Both the position numbers and the translations under genes were made by a program. Below, in pieces: positions 56,345 to 64,000 of a stretch of 64,000 nucleotides of DNA. Position 1 is the first letter of the stretch. Each line of letters begins with the position of its first letter. The notes beneath the pieces are model-generated. The model ran no database searches and was not told the DNA's origin. It was given only the letters and a program-made list of their open reading frames with translations. The DNA is taken from the NCBI GenBank assembly GCA_045576455.1, contig JAZNGM010000001.1, positions 372,001 to 436,000 of the forward strand, written 5' to 3'. This DNA is from RGIG4034 sp045576455. Its GTDB lineage: Bacteria; Bacillota; Clostridia; Lachnospirales; Lachnospiraceae.

Positions 56345-59300
56345 GTGAACTCCATTTTAGATAGATATATCAATGGTAAATTTGAATATAAAAAAGGTTC
56401 TTTGGACTTTTCCTGCTCAAAAATCGAACTGTCGGTAAGCAAGGACGTCCTGGTGGAAGGTTCTTTTGAAATCCGTTGTGTCGGTTCTAAACGTGCAGAA
56501 GGATATGTGATTGTTACAGATAACCGTATCAAGTGCCTGAACAGAACATTTACGGGTAATGAAGCTACTATCCGGTATACCTTTGACAGCCTCGGCATGG
56601 AAGAGGGCGAAGTGCTCCGTGCCGAATTCCAGATTATTTCCAACATGGGAGAATATTATATCCCGTTTATTGCCGTGATTGACCATACGAACATGAAGTC
56701 TTCCATGGGCAATATAAAAAATCTGTTTCATTTTGCGAATCTTGCAAAAACAAATTGGGACGAAGCGGTAAAATTGTTTTACTCCAAGGAGTTTGTCAGC
56801 ATCCTTACCGGAGTAGATAAGCAGTATGAGACCGTCTACCGCGGACTTTCCAAAATCAATGGCAATGAGCAGAATGTCGATGAATTCCTTATCAATATCC
56901 ATAAGAAGAAGAGAACGGAATACATACCTATGGAGGAGCTTATCCGTATAGATGCGCCTTTTGGGGTAAGCGAAGGTAAAGCGACCATAACGAGGAACGG
57001 TTGGGGATATACCCGCCTTTTGATAGAAACGGACGGTGATTTTATCACTGTGGAAAAGGAAGTGTTAACAGACGATGACTTCCTCGGCAATATTTGCTCT
57101 TTTAACTACCGTATTGATAGTGCGAAGTTACATGCAGGTAATAATTACGGTGCCATTATTATATCCAATGCTAACTTTAAAACCCGTATAGAATTCCAGG
57201 TGGCAGGGGAACAGATGAAGAGTCTGCAGCTTGGAAACCGCAGAAAAATGCGGACGTTAATGTTTGACTTGCTTAATCTTTATTTGGGCTTCCGCCTAAA
57301 AAAGAGAAGTACCGCTTCATGGCTTGACGAATCTGTTAAAGTAGTGGAGCAGATGATTGAAATTGATGAAAAAAATCCTGCGACACTTTTGTATAAAACA
57401 CAACTTCTGCTTACAGAGGAACGCTATAATGAGGCAAAATGGCAGCTTTCCATGATTGAGAAGGAGTTTGAAAAGATAACCGTATCGCCGGAGATTAAGA
57501 GCTATTATTTGTATCTTACTTCGTTATCAAACCGCGAAGAAGGATATGTCAATAAGGTAGCAGAAATGGTTGAGGATATTTACCGTAATAACCGTGGCAA
57601 TTGGAAGATTGCATGGCTTATGCTTTATCTTATCGAAGATTATTCCAAGAGCCAGGTAAGACGATATGAATTTTTAGAGCAGCTATTTACGGAGAATTGT
57701 ACAAGCCCGATTATTTATGTCGAAGCAGTACTTCTGATAAAAGCAAATCCGATGTTGCTTAATAAGCTTTCCGATTTTGAAATACAGGTACTTAACTATG
57801 CCGTTAAAAACGATGTTCTTACGAAAGAGATGGTACGCCAGATATTGTATCTGATGACAAAGGTTAAGGACTATTCCAAACGTTTATATGAGATTTTAGT
57901 AAAATGTTATGAAGTGATGCCGGATGAGGAAACGCTTCAACATGTGGTAGAACTTCTTATGAGGGGAAACCGGACGGACGAGGAAGCTTTTTCCTGGTAT
58001 CAGATGGCTGTGGATAAAGAAATGCGGATAACACGTTTGTACGAGTTTTACATGATGTCGTTACCGCTTACGTATACCAAAGAACTTCCTAAGATGGTTA
58101 TGATGTATTTTGCATACCACAGTGAATTGGATTATACGAGAAAAGCTTTATTATACGCTAATATTTTGCGATATAAAGAAGAGTTCCCGGATATTGCCGA
58201 AACCTATCGGGAGACAATAGATATATTTTTGGTAGAACAGATAAGAAACGGACATGTAAACCGTGATCTTGCTTATCTGTATAAAAATGCCATGAGTGCG
58301 TATGCATTTAAGCCTGAGTTTGCCATGGAGCTCATACCGATTCTTTTCACCAATATCATTACGGTTGAGGATGAAAATATTAAGTCGGTAGTGGTTCTTT
58401 ACGAGCAGATGAAGGAAGAAAATGTTTATCCGGTAGCGGCGGACGGTACGGCATTTTTACCGATTTATTGCAGTGAATATAAGATTATTTTACAAGATGC
58501 CAAGGGAAACCGTTATTATAAGGACGATGGTTATACGCTGGAGAAGTTGATGATTCCGGGAAAATATACCAAGAACTTTGAGGAAACGGTAGAAGGGCCG
58601 ATTGGCTATGATTTGTATTTATGCGAGAACGCGAAAACCGGCATTACCATTACGGAAGGAAACTATATGCCGTATACGCGATTGCATAAATCTGACAAGA
58701 TGAATGAGGAGTATCGGGCAGAGATAGGGCTTAAGCTGATGCAGTTCTGCTTTGACAATGATAAGATTGAAGAGGGAGAAGCGCTTCTTGAGCAGGTGCA
58801 GCCTGATAACCTTAACTACCGTATGCGTGCCGTATATATACAATACTTTGTAAGCCGGGGAATGCTGGATAAAGCGCTCTTGTGGCTCAGTACTTACGGA
58901 ATTGACGGGGTTGAAGCAACCGTACTTATGAGACTTTGCAGCAGAATACTGGCAAGAACGGAGTTTGAACAGGACGAAGTTCTTTTGACGATTATTTACC
59001 AGACGTACCGCAAAGGAAAGTATGATGCCAATACCATACGTTATCTTACAGAGTATTTTGAAGGTATGAGCAAGGATATGCGTGACATATGGAACAGCGC
59101 GCATCAGTTTGACATAGATACACTTAAAATCTGTGAAAAAATGATATTACAGTTCCTGTTTACGGGCGCGTATGTCGGACAACAGGAAGAAATTTTTGAA
59201 GAATATGCAGGCAAGGGCGGACGGCTTATGGTGGAAATGGCGTACCTGACCCATAGCGCATATGAATATTTTGTCAAAGATAAGATTATTGAAGAATCCA

Positions 59301-59908
59301 TATTTGTACATTTGACGAGACTTTTCTACAGAGGTGAGGAGTTCCACAAGGTATGTAAGCTTGCTTATATCAAGTTCTATTCTGAGTGCAGGGACAAGAT
59401 TACGGAAGAAATACTTTACCTTATCAGAAAATTCGTGTCGGAATGTCTGCTTGAAAATGTATATTTTCCGTTCTTCCAGATACTCTCATCCTGTGTGCCG
59501 GAAGTACAGAAAATAATGAATAAGACAATTATCGAATATCGTACGGATCCTGACGCGAGGGTGTCCATCCACTATGTTTTGCAAAAGGATAGTGATGCAC
59601 CGGGCAACTACTGCGAACGGGAAATGATTAATATGTATGAAGGGGTATTTGTGAAAGCCTTTACCTTGTTCTTCGGAGAGAAGCTCCAGTATTACATTAC
59701 GGAGGATTTTGAGGGAGAGGAACAGCTGACGCAGAGTGATACCATTCAGAAGAGTGAACTGACACAGGAGTCCGATGAGTCAAAGTTCTACCAGATTAAT
59801 GATATGATGATTGCAAAAACCCTGCAGGAACACGAAACCGTGGATAAACTGCTGGAAGAATATTATCACAAAGCATTTGTGACAAAAGGTATGTTTACAT
59901 TGCTTTAG
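56345..59908 (+). CDS. DUF5717 family protein, giant helical repeat
   Basis: A 1187-residue protein from GTG 56345 (GGCGGGAAAG before it). The N-terminal 300 residues look like beta-sandwich domains (FEIRCVGSKRAEGYVIVTDN, IEFQVAGEQMKSLQLGNRRK). The rest is a long TPR/HAT-like solenoid (for example QLLLTEERYNEAKWQLSMIE, LLMRGNRTDEEAFSWYQMAV). I recognise it as DUF5717, found in Lachnospiraceae. It has no signal peptide or membrane segment, so it is cytoplasmic. It is the first of five closely spaced genes that should be cotranscribed. Function is unknown; a scaffold role is inferred. Confidence 0.75.
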   Translation: MNSILDRYINGKFEYKKGSLDFSCSKIELSVSKDVLVEGSFEIRCVGSKRAEGYVIVTDNRIKCLNRTFTGNEATIRYTFDSLGMEEGEVLRAEFQIISNMGEYYIPFIAVIDHTNMKSSMGNIKNLFHFANLAKTNWDEAVKLFYSKEFVSILTGVDKQYETVYRGLSKINGNEQNVDEFLINIHKKKRTEYIPMEELIRIDAPFGVSEGKATITRNGWGYTRLLIETDGDFITVEKEVLTDDDFLGNICSFNYRIDSAKLHAGNNYGAIIISNANFKTRIEFQVAGEQMKSLQLGNRRKMRTLMFDLLNLYLGFRLKKRSTASWLDESVKVVEQMIEIDEKNPATLLYKTQLLLTEERYNEAKWQLSMIEKEFEKITVSPEIKSYYLYLTSLSNREEGYVNKVAEMVEDIYRNNRGNWKIAWLMLYLIEDYSKSQVRRYEFLEQLFTENCTSPIIYVEAVLLIKANPMLLNKLSDFEIQVLNYAVKNDVLTKEMVRQILYLMTKVKDYSKRLYEILVKCYEVMPDEETLQHVVELLMRGNRTDEEAFSWYQMAVDKEMRITRLYEFYMMSLPLTYTKELPKMVMMYFAYHSELDYTRKALLYANILRYKEEFPDIAETYRETIDIFLVEQIRNGHVNRDLAYLYKNAMSAYAFKPEFAMELIPILFTNIITVEDENIKSVVVLYEQMKEENVYPVAADGTAFLPIYCSEYKIILQDAKGNRYYKDDGYTLEKLMIPGKYTKNFEETVEGPIGYDLYLCENAKTGITITEGNYMPYTRLHKSDKMNEEYRAEIGLKLMQFCFDNDKIEEGEALLEQVQPDNLNYRMRAVYIQYFVSRGMLDKALLWLSTYGIDGVEATVLMRLCSRILARTEFEQDEVLLTIIYQTYRKGKYDANTIRYLTEYFEGMSKDMRDIWNSAHQFDIDTLKICEKMILQFLFTGAYVGQQEEIFEEYAGKGGRLMVEMAYLTHSAYEYFVKDKIIEESIFVHLTRLFYRGEEFHKVCKLAYIKFYSECRDKITEEILYLIRKFVSECLLENVYFPFFQILSSCVPEVQKIMNKTIIEYRTDPDARVSIHYVLQKDSDAPGNYCEREMINMYEGVFVKAFTLFFGEKLQYYITEDFEGEEQLTQSDTIQKSELTQESDESKFYQINDMMIAKTLQEHETVDKLLEEYYHKAFVTKGMFTLL

Positions 59909-59921
59909 AAGGGAGAAAGGT

Positions 59922-61220
59922 ATGCTGTTTAAGGATAAGAAGAGAAAGCTTTTGGTTGGAATTGACCTGGGTAACCGTTATTCACAGATAAGCTTCGTCT
60001 ATACCGATCGGGATGAGCCGATGACAGTATCCTATGTTGCCGGACAGGAGCAATACAATGTGCCGACGGTACTTTGTAAGCGCGAGGAAGTTAACCAATG
60101 GTATTACGGGAAAGAAGCGCTTAAGTACATAAAAGAGGAGGACGGCGTTTTAGTTAAAAATCTCCTTAAGCATGCTTGTGAAGGAAAAGAAACCATAATA
60201 GAAGAACAGCATTTTGCACCGATAGACTTATTGGCACTGTTTGTCAAAAGACTTTTGTCTATGCTTAATGCCATGACAGATAATGAAAAGCCGGATGCAC
60301 TTATGATAACGGTAGAAAATCTTGACCGCAGAATGATTGAAGTACTTACGGAGCTTGCCGGAAAAATCGGTCTGGATGCAAAACAGGTTTTCTTCCAGAG
60401 TCATGTGGAAAGCTTTTATCAGTATATGATTCACCAACCGGAAGATTTATGGCATCAGCAGGTGGTAGTGTGCGATTTCAGTGATGTCTGTATGAAGACG
60501 TACCGCTTAGAGCTTAACCGGAGAACAACCCCGGTGGTAGCTTTTGTTGAGGAAAAAATATATACGGACATGCCGTATGAAAGAATGCCTTCTGAGGAAC
60601 CGATGAAGACAAAAGCCTGCGAACAATTGGATGTGAAATTCACAGGAATTGTAAAAGGAGTGCTTGAGGGACGTATCGTATCCTCCTGTTATCTTATCGG
60701 AGAAGGTTTTCTGGGTAACTGGTGCAAGGATTCTTTAAAAATATTGTGCAGAAGCAGACGTGTGTTCCAGGGAAATAACCTTTACAGTAAAGGCGCCTGC
60801 CACACCCTGCTTGAAAAAAATAATAAAACCGAGCTTTCCGACAAATACGTATTTCTTGCCAAGGATAAGCTTAAAGCCAATGTGGGAATGTATGTGGGAG
60901 ATGCCCATAACAGAGTATATTATCCTGTGATGGATGCGGGTGTGAACTGGTATGATGCAAAACGGGACTGGGACATCCTGCTTGAAAATGAAAATGAGCT
61001 TCGGTTTGTTATTACGCCGCTTAATAAAAAGAATAAGCGCGAGTTTATTATGAAGCTTGAAGGACTGACCGTCCGTGAAGATGCTTTTTCGCGGATTGGT
61101 ATGAGTATATCGTTTGAATCGGAAACACGGTTTGTATTAAAAGCCATGGATTTAGGCTTTGGAGAGTTCTTTACATCTGATGGAAAAGAATGGAAGGAAG
61201 AGGTAAATTGGGAAGAGTAA
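59922..61220 (+). CDS. DUF5716 family protein, actin/Hsp70-like ATPase fold
   Basis: A 432-residue protein. It begins with KLLVGIDLGNRYSQISFVYT, the phosphate-1 motif of the ASKHA superfamily, followed by GQEQYNVPTVLCKREEV, and a connect segment VVVCDFSDVCMKTYRLELNR that matches phosphate-2. This is the layout of an Hsp70-like nucleotide-binding domain, with a divergent C-terminus (about 330-432). DUF5716 occurs beside DUF5717. The start follows GGGAGAAAGG, 13 bp after the DUF5717 gene. It could be a molecular switch for the large solenoid protein. Confidence 0.75.
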   Translation: MLFKDKKRKLLVGIDLGNRYSQISFVYTDRDEPMTVSYVAGQEQYNVPTVLCKREEVNQWYYGKEALKYIKEEDGVLVKNLLKHACEGKETIIEEQHFAPIDLLALFVKRLLSMLNAMTDNEKPDALMITVENLDRRMIEVLTELAGKIGLDAKQVFFQSHVESFYQYMIHQPEDLWHQQVVVCDFSDVCMKTYRLELNRRTTPVVAFVEEKIYTDMPYERMPSEEPMKTKACEQLDVKFTGIVKGVLEGRIVSSCYLIGEGFLGNWCKDSLKILCRSRRVFQGNNLYSKGACHTLLEKNNKTELSDKYVFLAKDKLKANVGMYVGDAHNRVYYPVMDAGVNWYDAKRDWDILLENENELRFVITPLNKKNKREFIMKLEGLTVREDAFSRIGMSISFESETRFVLKAMDLGFGEFFTSDGKEWKEEVNWEE

Positions 61221-62047
61221 TTGTCAGCCGAAGTTTTAGCGCACAAACTCCATATTTTTTGCCGGAAATCAGTAAAAACATTTATTCGCTGGAAGAATTA
61301 TGTTATTACTTTTTTAAAAATGCCTATATTCTTGACCGGGATATAATGAATGATGATTTAATTGACTGGATTGAGTTTGAACAGGATTCGCCCGATCTTG
61401 CCAAGGTTCTTAGAAATCAGTTAAAAAAGGATGCGCCGCTTTCCGACTTTGTATCCATGATTATGAAAAATGTAGCGCTGTACCGGGAGACGGATATCGA
61501 TAAGGTAACGGAAGCAATCCGGGAAAACGCGAAACTGGATATTAATGAGAAGCACAAAAAGAGAGCCGATTTTCTTGCCAAAGATGGAATGTATGCGGCA
61601 GCGATACGTGAGTATGAAGGCATTCTGAATCTTAATACCAAAAAAGATTATGTCTTGTGCTCCTCGGTTTATAACAACATAGGGTATTGTTATGCCGGAA
61701 TGTTTATGTATTCCTGCGCGGCACAGTATTTTGAAAAGGCATATAAAATAAACGGAAAGAACAGTTGCCTTTTACAATATATGGCGGCCCTTAAGCTGTC
61801 CTTATCCCCGGAAGAGTACCGTAATAAAGTGCTTACGGATTTAAAGACGGTACAGCTTGAAGAGGAACTTGAGGCAAAATTTGACGAACAGGAAGCCTTG
61901 TGGCAGGAAAGCAGTATCCGTGAGGAACTTATGCAGCTTGCCGAAAATGGTAGACTGAATAAGTCAATGGAATATTACGAGCAACAGGAAGCAGCGGTTA
62001 ACCGGTTAGTGGAAGAATTCAGAAAGAGTGAAAATGAGTCTGTTTAG
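61208..62047 (+). CDS. TPR-like protein of the DUF5716 cluster
   Basis: About 279 residues from TTG 61208, overlapping the previous gene by 13 bp; ATG 61190 is an alternative start. It reads GRVIVSRSFSAQTPYFLPEI, then helical repeats: AIREYEGILNLNTKKDYVL, SSVYNNIGYCYAGMFMYSCA, QYFEKAYKINGKNSCLLQYM, typical of TPRs. No membrane segment. It may bridge members of the cluster. The family name is unknown to me. Confidence 0.65.
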   Translation: MGRVIVSRSFSAQTPYFLPEISKNIYSLEELCYYFFKNAYILDRDIMNDDLIDWIEFEQDSPDLAKVLRNQLKKDAPLSDFVSMIMKNVALYRETDIDKVTEAIRENAKLDINEKHKKRADFLAKDGMYAAAIREYEGILNLNTKKDYVLCSSVYNNIGYCYAGMFMYSCAAQYFEKAYKINGKNSCLLQYMAALKLSLSPEEYRNKVLTDLKTVQLEEELEAKFDEQEALWQESSIREELMQLAENGRLNKSMEYYEQQEAAVNRLVEEFRKSENESV

Positions 62048-63239
62048 TAAATTATTCAAATGGAGAAAACAGCATAAGAAAAAGCGTGCGGAGAGTCTGA
62101 TAGATGATGCCTCCATGCTTGATGAAGCGCTTAAAGGGTATGAGCCTTCCGTGGATCAGGAAGCGTTTGAGAATTTATTTGATGATGAACAACGGGAAAA
62201 GTATGTCCGCACGTTGCTTGACCAGATGAGCGAGGCTTCTAAGCAGATGGATGAACTTTCTTGCGAGTATAACCTTGTTACAGGATACCTTACCGATATG
62301 GAGGAAATTGAAGCACTTCCCGATAAGGAAAGAAATGCCATAACGGATTATGCAAAAAGAATTCATCGCTTGGAGTCAGAAAAAGACAGTTTTCAGGATA
62401 AGCCATGCTATCTTGCGGAGGAAGAATACCGCCGTGTAGAAAAGATGGAAAAGGTAATACAGGAAGGAATCCGTAAAATCTCGGAGGCGGAAGAATACCG
62501 TCATGTGATAAAGCGGGATCTTAAAAAACTTGAAATGGAGCGTAATGCTTATGAATACCGTAAGCAGGAGCTATATACAGAACAGCAGAATCTGAAAGGA
62601 ATCGGAATTATTGGTTTTGTTTCATTAATTATTTGTATTGCGCTGCTGTTTGTAATGCAGTTCGCCCTTCAGTTGGATGCTACCATAGGATATTTGCTGG
62701 TGGCGTGTGCGGCAATGATTTTTCTTACCGTCGTATATGTTAAAAACATCGATATGAAAAAAGAACATATTAATGTCGGCAAGGCGATAAACAAGCTTAT
62801 TTTATTGCAGAACCGTGTCAAAATTAAATACGTTAACAATACCAACCTTTTAGATTATCTGTATTTAAAATACGAAACGGCCAGTGCCAAAGCATTGAGT
62901 AATTTGTGGGAAAACTATTTGCTTGAAAAAGAAGAACACAAAAAATTTGAACAGACAATGGCAGACCTTGATTATTATAAGAAGGAACTTTTGAGTGTTT
63001 TACAGCGTATAAGAATCAGGGACCCGTATATATGGTTACATCAATCGGAGGCATTATTTAACCATAATGAGATGGTTGAGATACGCCATGGTCTTATTAC
63101 AAGAAGACAACAGTTAAGAAAACAAATGGAATATAACAAGGGAATTGCCACTACGGCACAACAAAAGTTAAAAGACCTTGTGACAGCATATCCTGCCTTT
63201 GCACCGAATGTGATTAAGTATATGGATATGTATGAATAA
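62034..63239 (+). CDS. Coiled-coil membrane protein of the DUF5716 cluster
   Basis: About 401 residues from ATG 62034, overlapping the previous gene by 14 bp. Long coiled coils flank two adjacent membrane helices (IGIIGFVSLIICIALLFVMQ and IGYLLVACAAMIFLTVVYVK, about residues 184-237). Both coiled-coil ends would be on the same side, so it looks like a hairpin anchor. It may fix the cluster's complex to the membrane. No family recognised. Confidence 0.65.
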   Translation: MSLFSKLFKWRKQHKKKRAESLIDDASMLDEALKGYEPSVDQEAFENLFDDEQREKYVRTLLDQMSEASKQMDELSCEYNLVTGYLTDMEEIEALPDKERNAITDYAKRIHRLESEKDSFQDKPCYLAEEEYRRVEKMEKVIQEGIRKISEAEEYRHVIKRDLKKLEMERNAYEYRKQELYTEQQNLKGIGIIGFVSLIICIALLFVMQFALQLDATIGYLLVACAAMIFLTVVYVKNIDMKKEHINVGKAINKLILLQNRVKIKYVNNTNLLDYLYLKYETASAKALSNLWENYLLEKEEHKKFEQTMADLDYYKKELLSVLQRIRIRDPYIWLHQSEALFNHNEMVEIRHGLITRRQQLRKQMEYNKGIATTAQQKLKDLVTAYPAFAPNVIKYMDMYE

Positions 63240-63260
63240 AGTTAAGCAGGTGGATTGGAA

Positions 63261-63434
63261 ATGTTTGAAAGAATTGATTATATTGTAAAAAGAATAGATG
63301 GTGACTATGCTTATCTGGTTACGGTTGACAATGCGGACGGTGAAGAAAAATGTGTGGCACGTGCATTGCTTCCGGAATCCATTAGTGAGGGGACTAAAGT
63401 GAAATATGAAATGATGTCCTATGAGTTAATATAG
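63261..63434 (+). CDS. Small beta-rich protein, 57 residues
   Basis: ATG 63261 follows AGGTGGATTGG. The protein MFERIDYIVKRIDGDYAYLV, then CVARALLPESISEGTKVKYE resembles DUF3006-like small barrel proteins. It is the last gene of the cluster and precedes aroA by 25 bp. Function unknown. Confidence 0.6.
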   Translation: MFERIDYIVKRIDGDYAYLVTVDNADGEEKCVARALLPESISEGTKVKYEMMSYELI

Positions 63435-63459
63435 ATAGTGAATATCGGAGAATTGGGTA

Positions 63460-64000
63460 ATGGAACAATATATCGTAAGACCAATGATACATCCTATAGA
63501 AAAAGAAGTTACGGTGCCGGGCTCTAAGAGTATGACAAACCGTGCGCTTTTTATGGCGGCCATGGCTTCAGGAAAAAGCGTGTTAAAGGGTGTATTGTTA
63601 AGTGATGATTCAAGAGTATTTTTAGGAAGCCTTTCTTCCTTAGGCTTTGAGGTTATAATAGATGAAGAAGGAAAAAGCGTTACGCTTACGGGAGAAGGCG
63701 GACGTATCCCTATTAACAATGCTACCATATACGTGGGAAGTGCCGGAACGGCAGCGCGTTTCCTTACGGCGTTGCTTGCCTTAAGCGATGGGGAAGCAAC
63801 TATTAACTGTTCAGAGCAGATGAAAGCACGTCCCATGAAGCCGTTATTTGATGCCTTGTCAGCATTAGGTGCAACGTTTACTTATCTTGAACAGGAAGGC
63901 TTTTTGCCGGTGCATGTAAAGGGAAGGGCTAAATCCTGTATGGCTAACGAAGTGTCACTCGATATCAGCAAGAGTACACAGTTTTTAAGCGCGTTGTTAA
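63460..64000 (+). CDS. aroA: 3-phosphoshikimate 1-carboxyvinyltransferase (partial, 5' part)
   Basis: The frame from ATG 63460 (GGAG 9 nt upstream) is open to the end of the window, giving about 180 residues. VTVPGSKSMTNRALFMAAMA, YVGSAGTAARFLTALLALSD and EQMKARPMKPLFDALSALGA are the shikimate-3-phosphate and PEP-binding motifs of EPSP synthase. The enzyme makes EPSP for chorismate and aromatic amino acids. The rest lies beyond the window. Confidence 0.95.
   Translation, partial: MEQYIVRPMIHPIEKEVTVPGSKSMTNRALFMAAMASGKSVLKGVLLSDDSRVFLGSLSSLGFEVIIDEEGKSVTLTGEGGRIPINNATIYVGSAGTAARFLTALLALSDGEATINCSEQMKARPMKPLFDALSALGATFTYLEQEGFLPVHVKGRAKSCMANEVSLDISKSTQFLSALL

Overview
The window reads as a chromosomal piece of a low-GC, spore-forming Gram-positive anaerobe of the Clostridia, most likely Lachnospiraceae. 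The reasons are the spoIIA (spoIIAA-spoIIAB-sigF) and spoVA genes, AGGAGG-type ribosome sites, a glmS ribozyme, a ZTP riboswitch, a CIRCE element, and families I know mainly from Lachnospiraceae (DUF6062, DUF5716, DUF5717). I recognise no tRNA, rRNA, transposase, integrase or cas gene. Family assignments come from remembered motifs, not from database searches.

Layout. 1-8.2 kb: end of a DUF2225 gene, a small anchored protein, a TetR regulator, DUF6062, then a DNA-repair neighbourhood: a radical SAM protein with its DNA-metabolism partner behind a promoter carrying two LexA/DinR-type boxes, an XPD/DinG-like helicase with an N-terminal nuclease-like domain, and endonuclease IV. 8.7-15.2 kb: a MATE exporter, two orphan LytTR response regulators, and between them a PadR-DUF1700-DUF4097-PspC envelope-stress-like operon with a large inverted-repeat operator and Q/N-rich repeats in two of its proteins. 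15.4-22.5 kb: valS, fapA, folC, a small acidic protein and a zinc-ribbon/TPR membrane protein. 22.5-27.3 kb: the sigma-F operon, a CPBP protease with a 7 x 16-residue tail, and spoVAA-AB-AC.

27.25-35.46 kb is an accessory island placed where spoVAD and spoVAE would be expected. Its left half is two cassettes, each starting with a near-identical copy of the 3' end of spoVAC and ending in a related 26-bp sequence directly after a stop codon; they carry HTH + BRO gene pairs and an HTH-glycerol-3-phosphate dehydrogenase fusion. A third spoVAC 3' copy closes this half and runs into a 142-nt sequence with strong secondary structure. Four bases later begins an array of six 36-bp imperfect palindromes. 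They separate unrelated gene fragments (DNA methyltransferase, hicA/hicB, phage-head MuF-type, polyvalent-protein pieces), many cut exactly at a repeat. No recombinase is visible. This island is the best candidate for an undescribed system.

35.5-64 kb returns to core genes: a YkgJ-type cysteine-cluster protein, DUF378, an acyl-CoA ligase, a ZTP-riboswitch-controlled pair for the last two steps of IMP synthesis, an AlkD-like gene with an early amber codon, DegV, ribozyme-controlled glmS, a Na/Pi transporter, AraC, TraX, a beta-CASP metallo-hydrolase, thyA-dfrA, a diguanylate cyclase, a PHP protein, a PrsA-like lipoprotein, CIRCE-controlled htpG, a five-gene DUF5717/DUF5716 cluster of unknown function, and the start of aroA.
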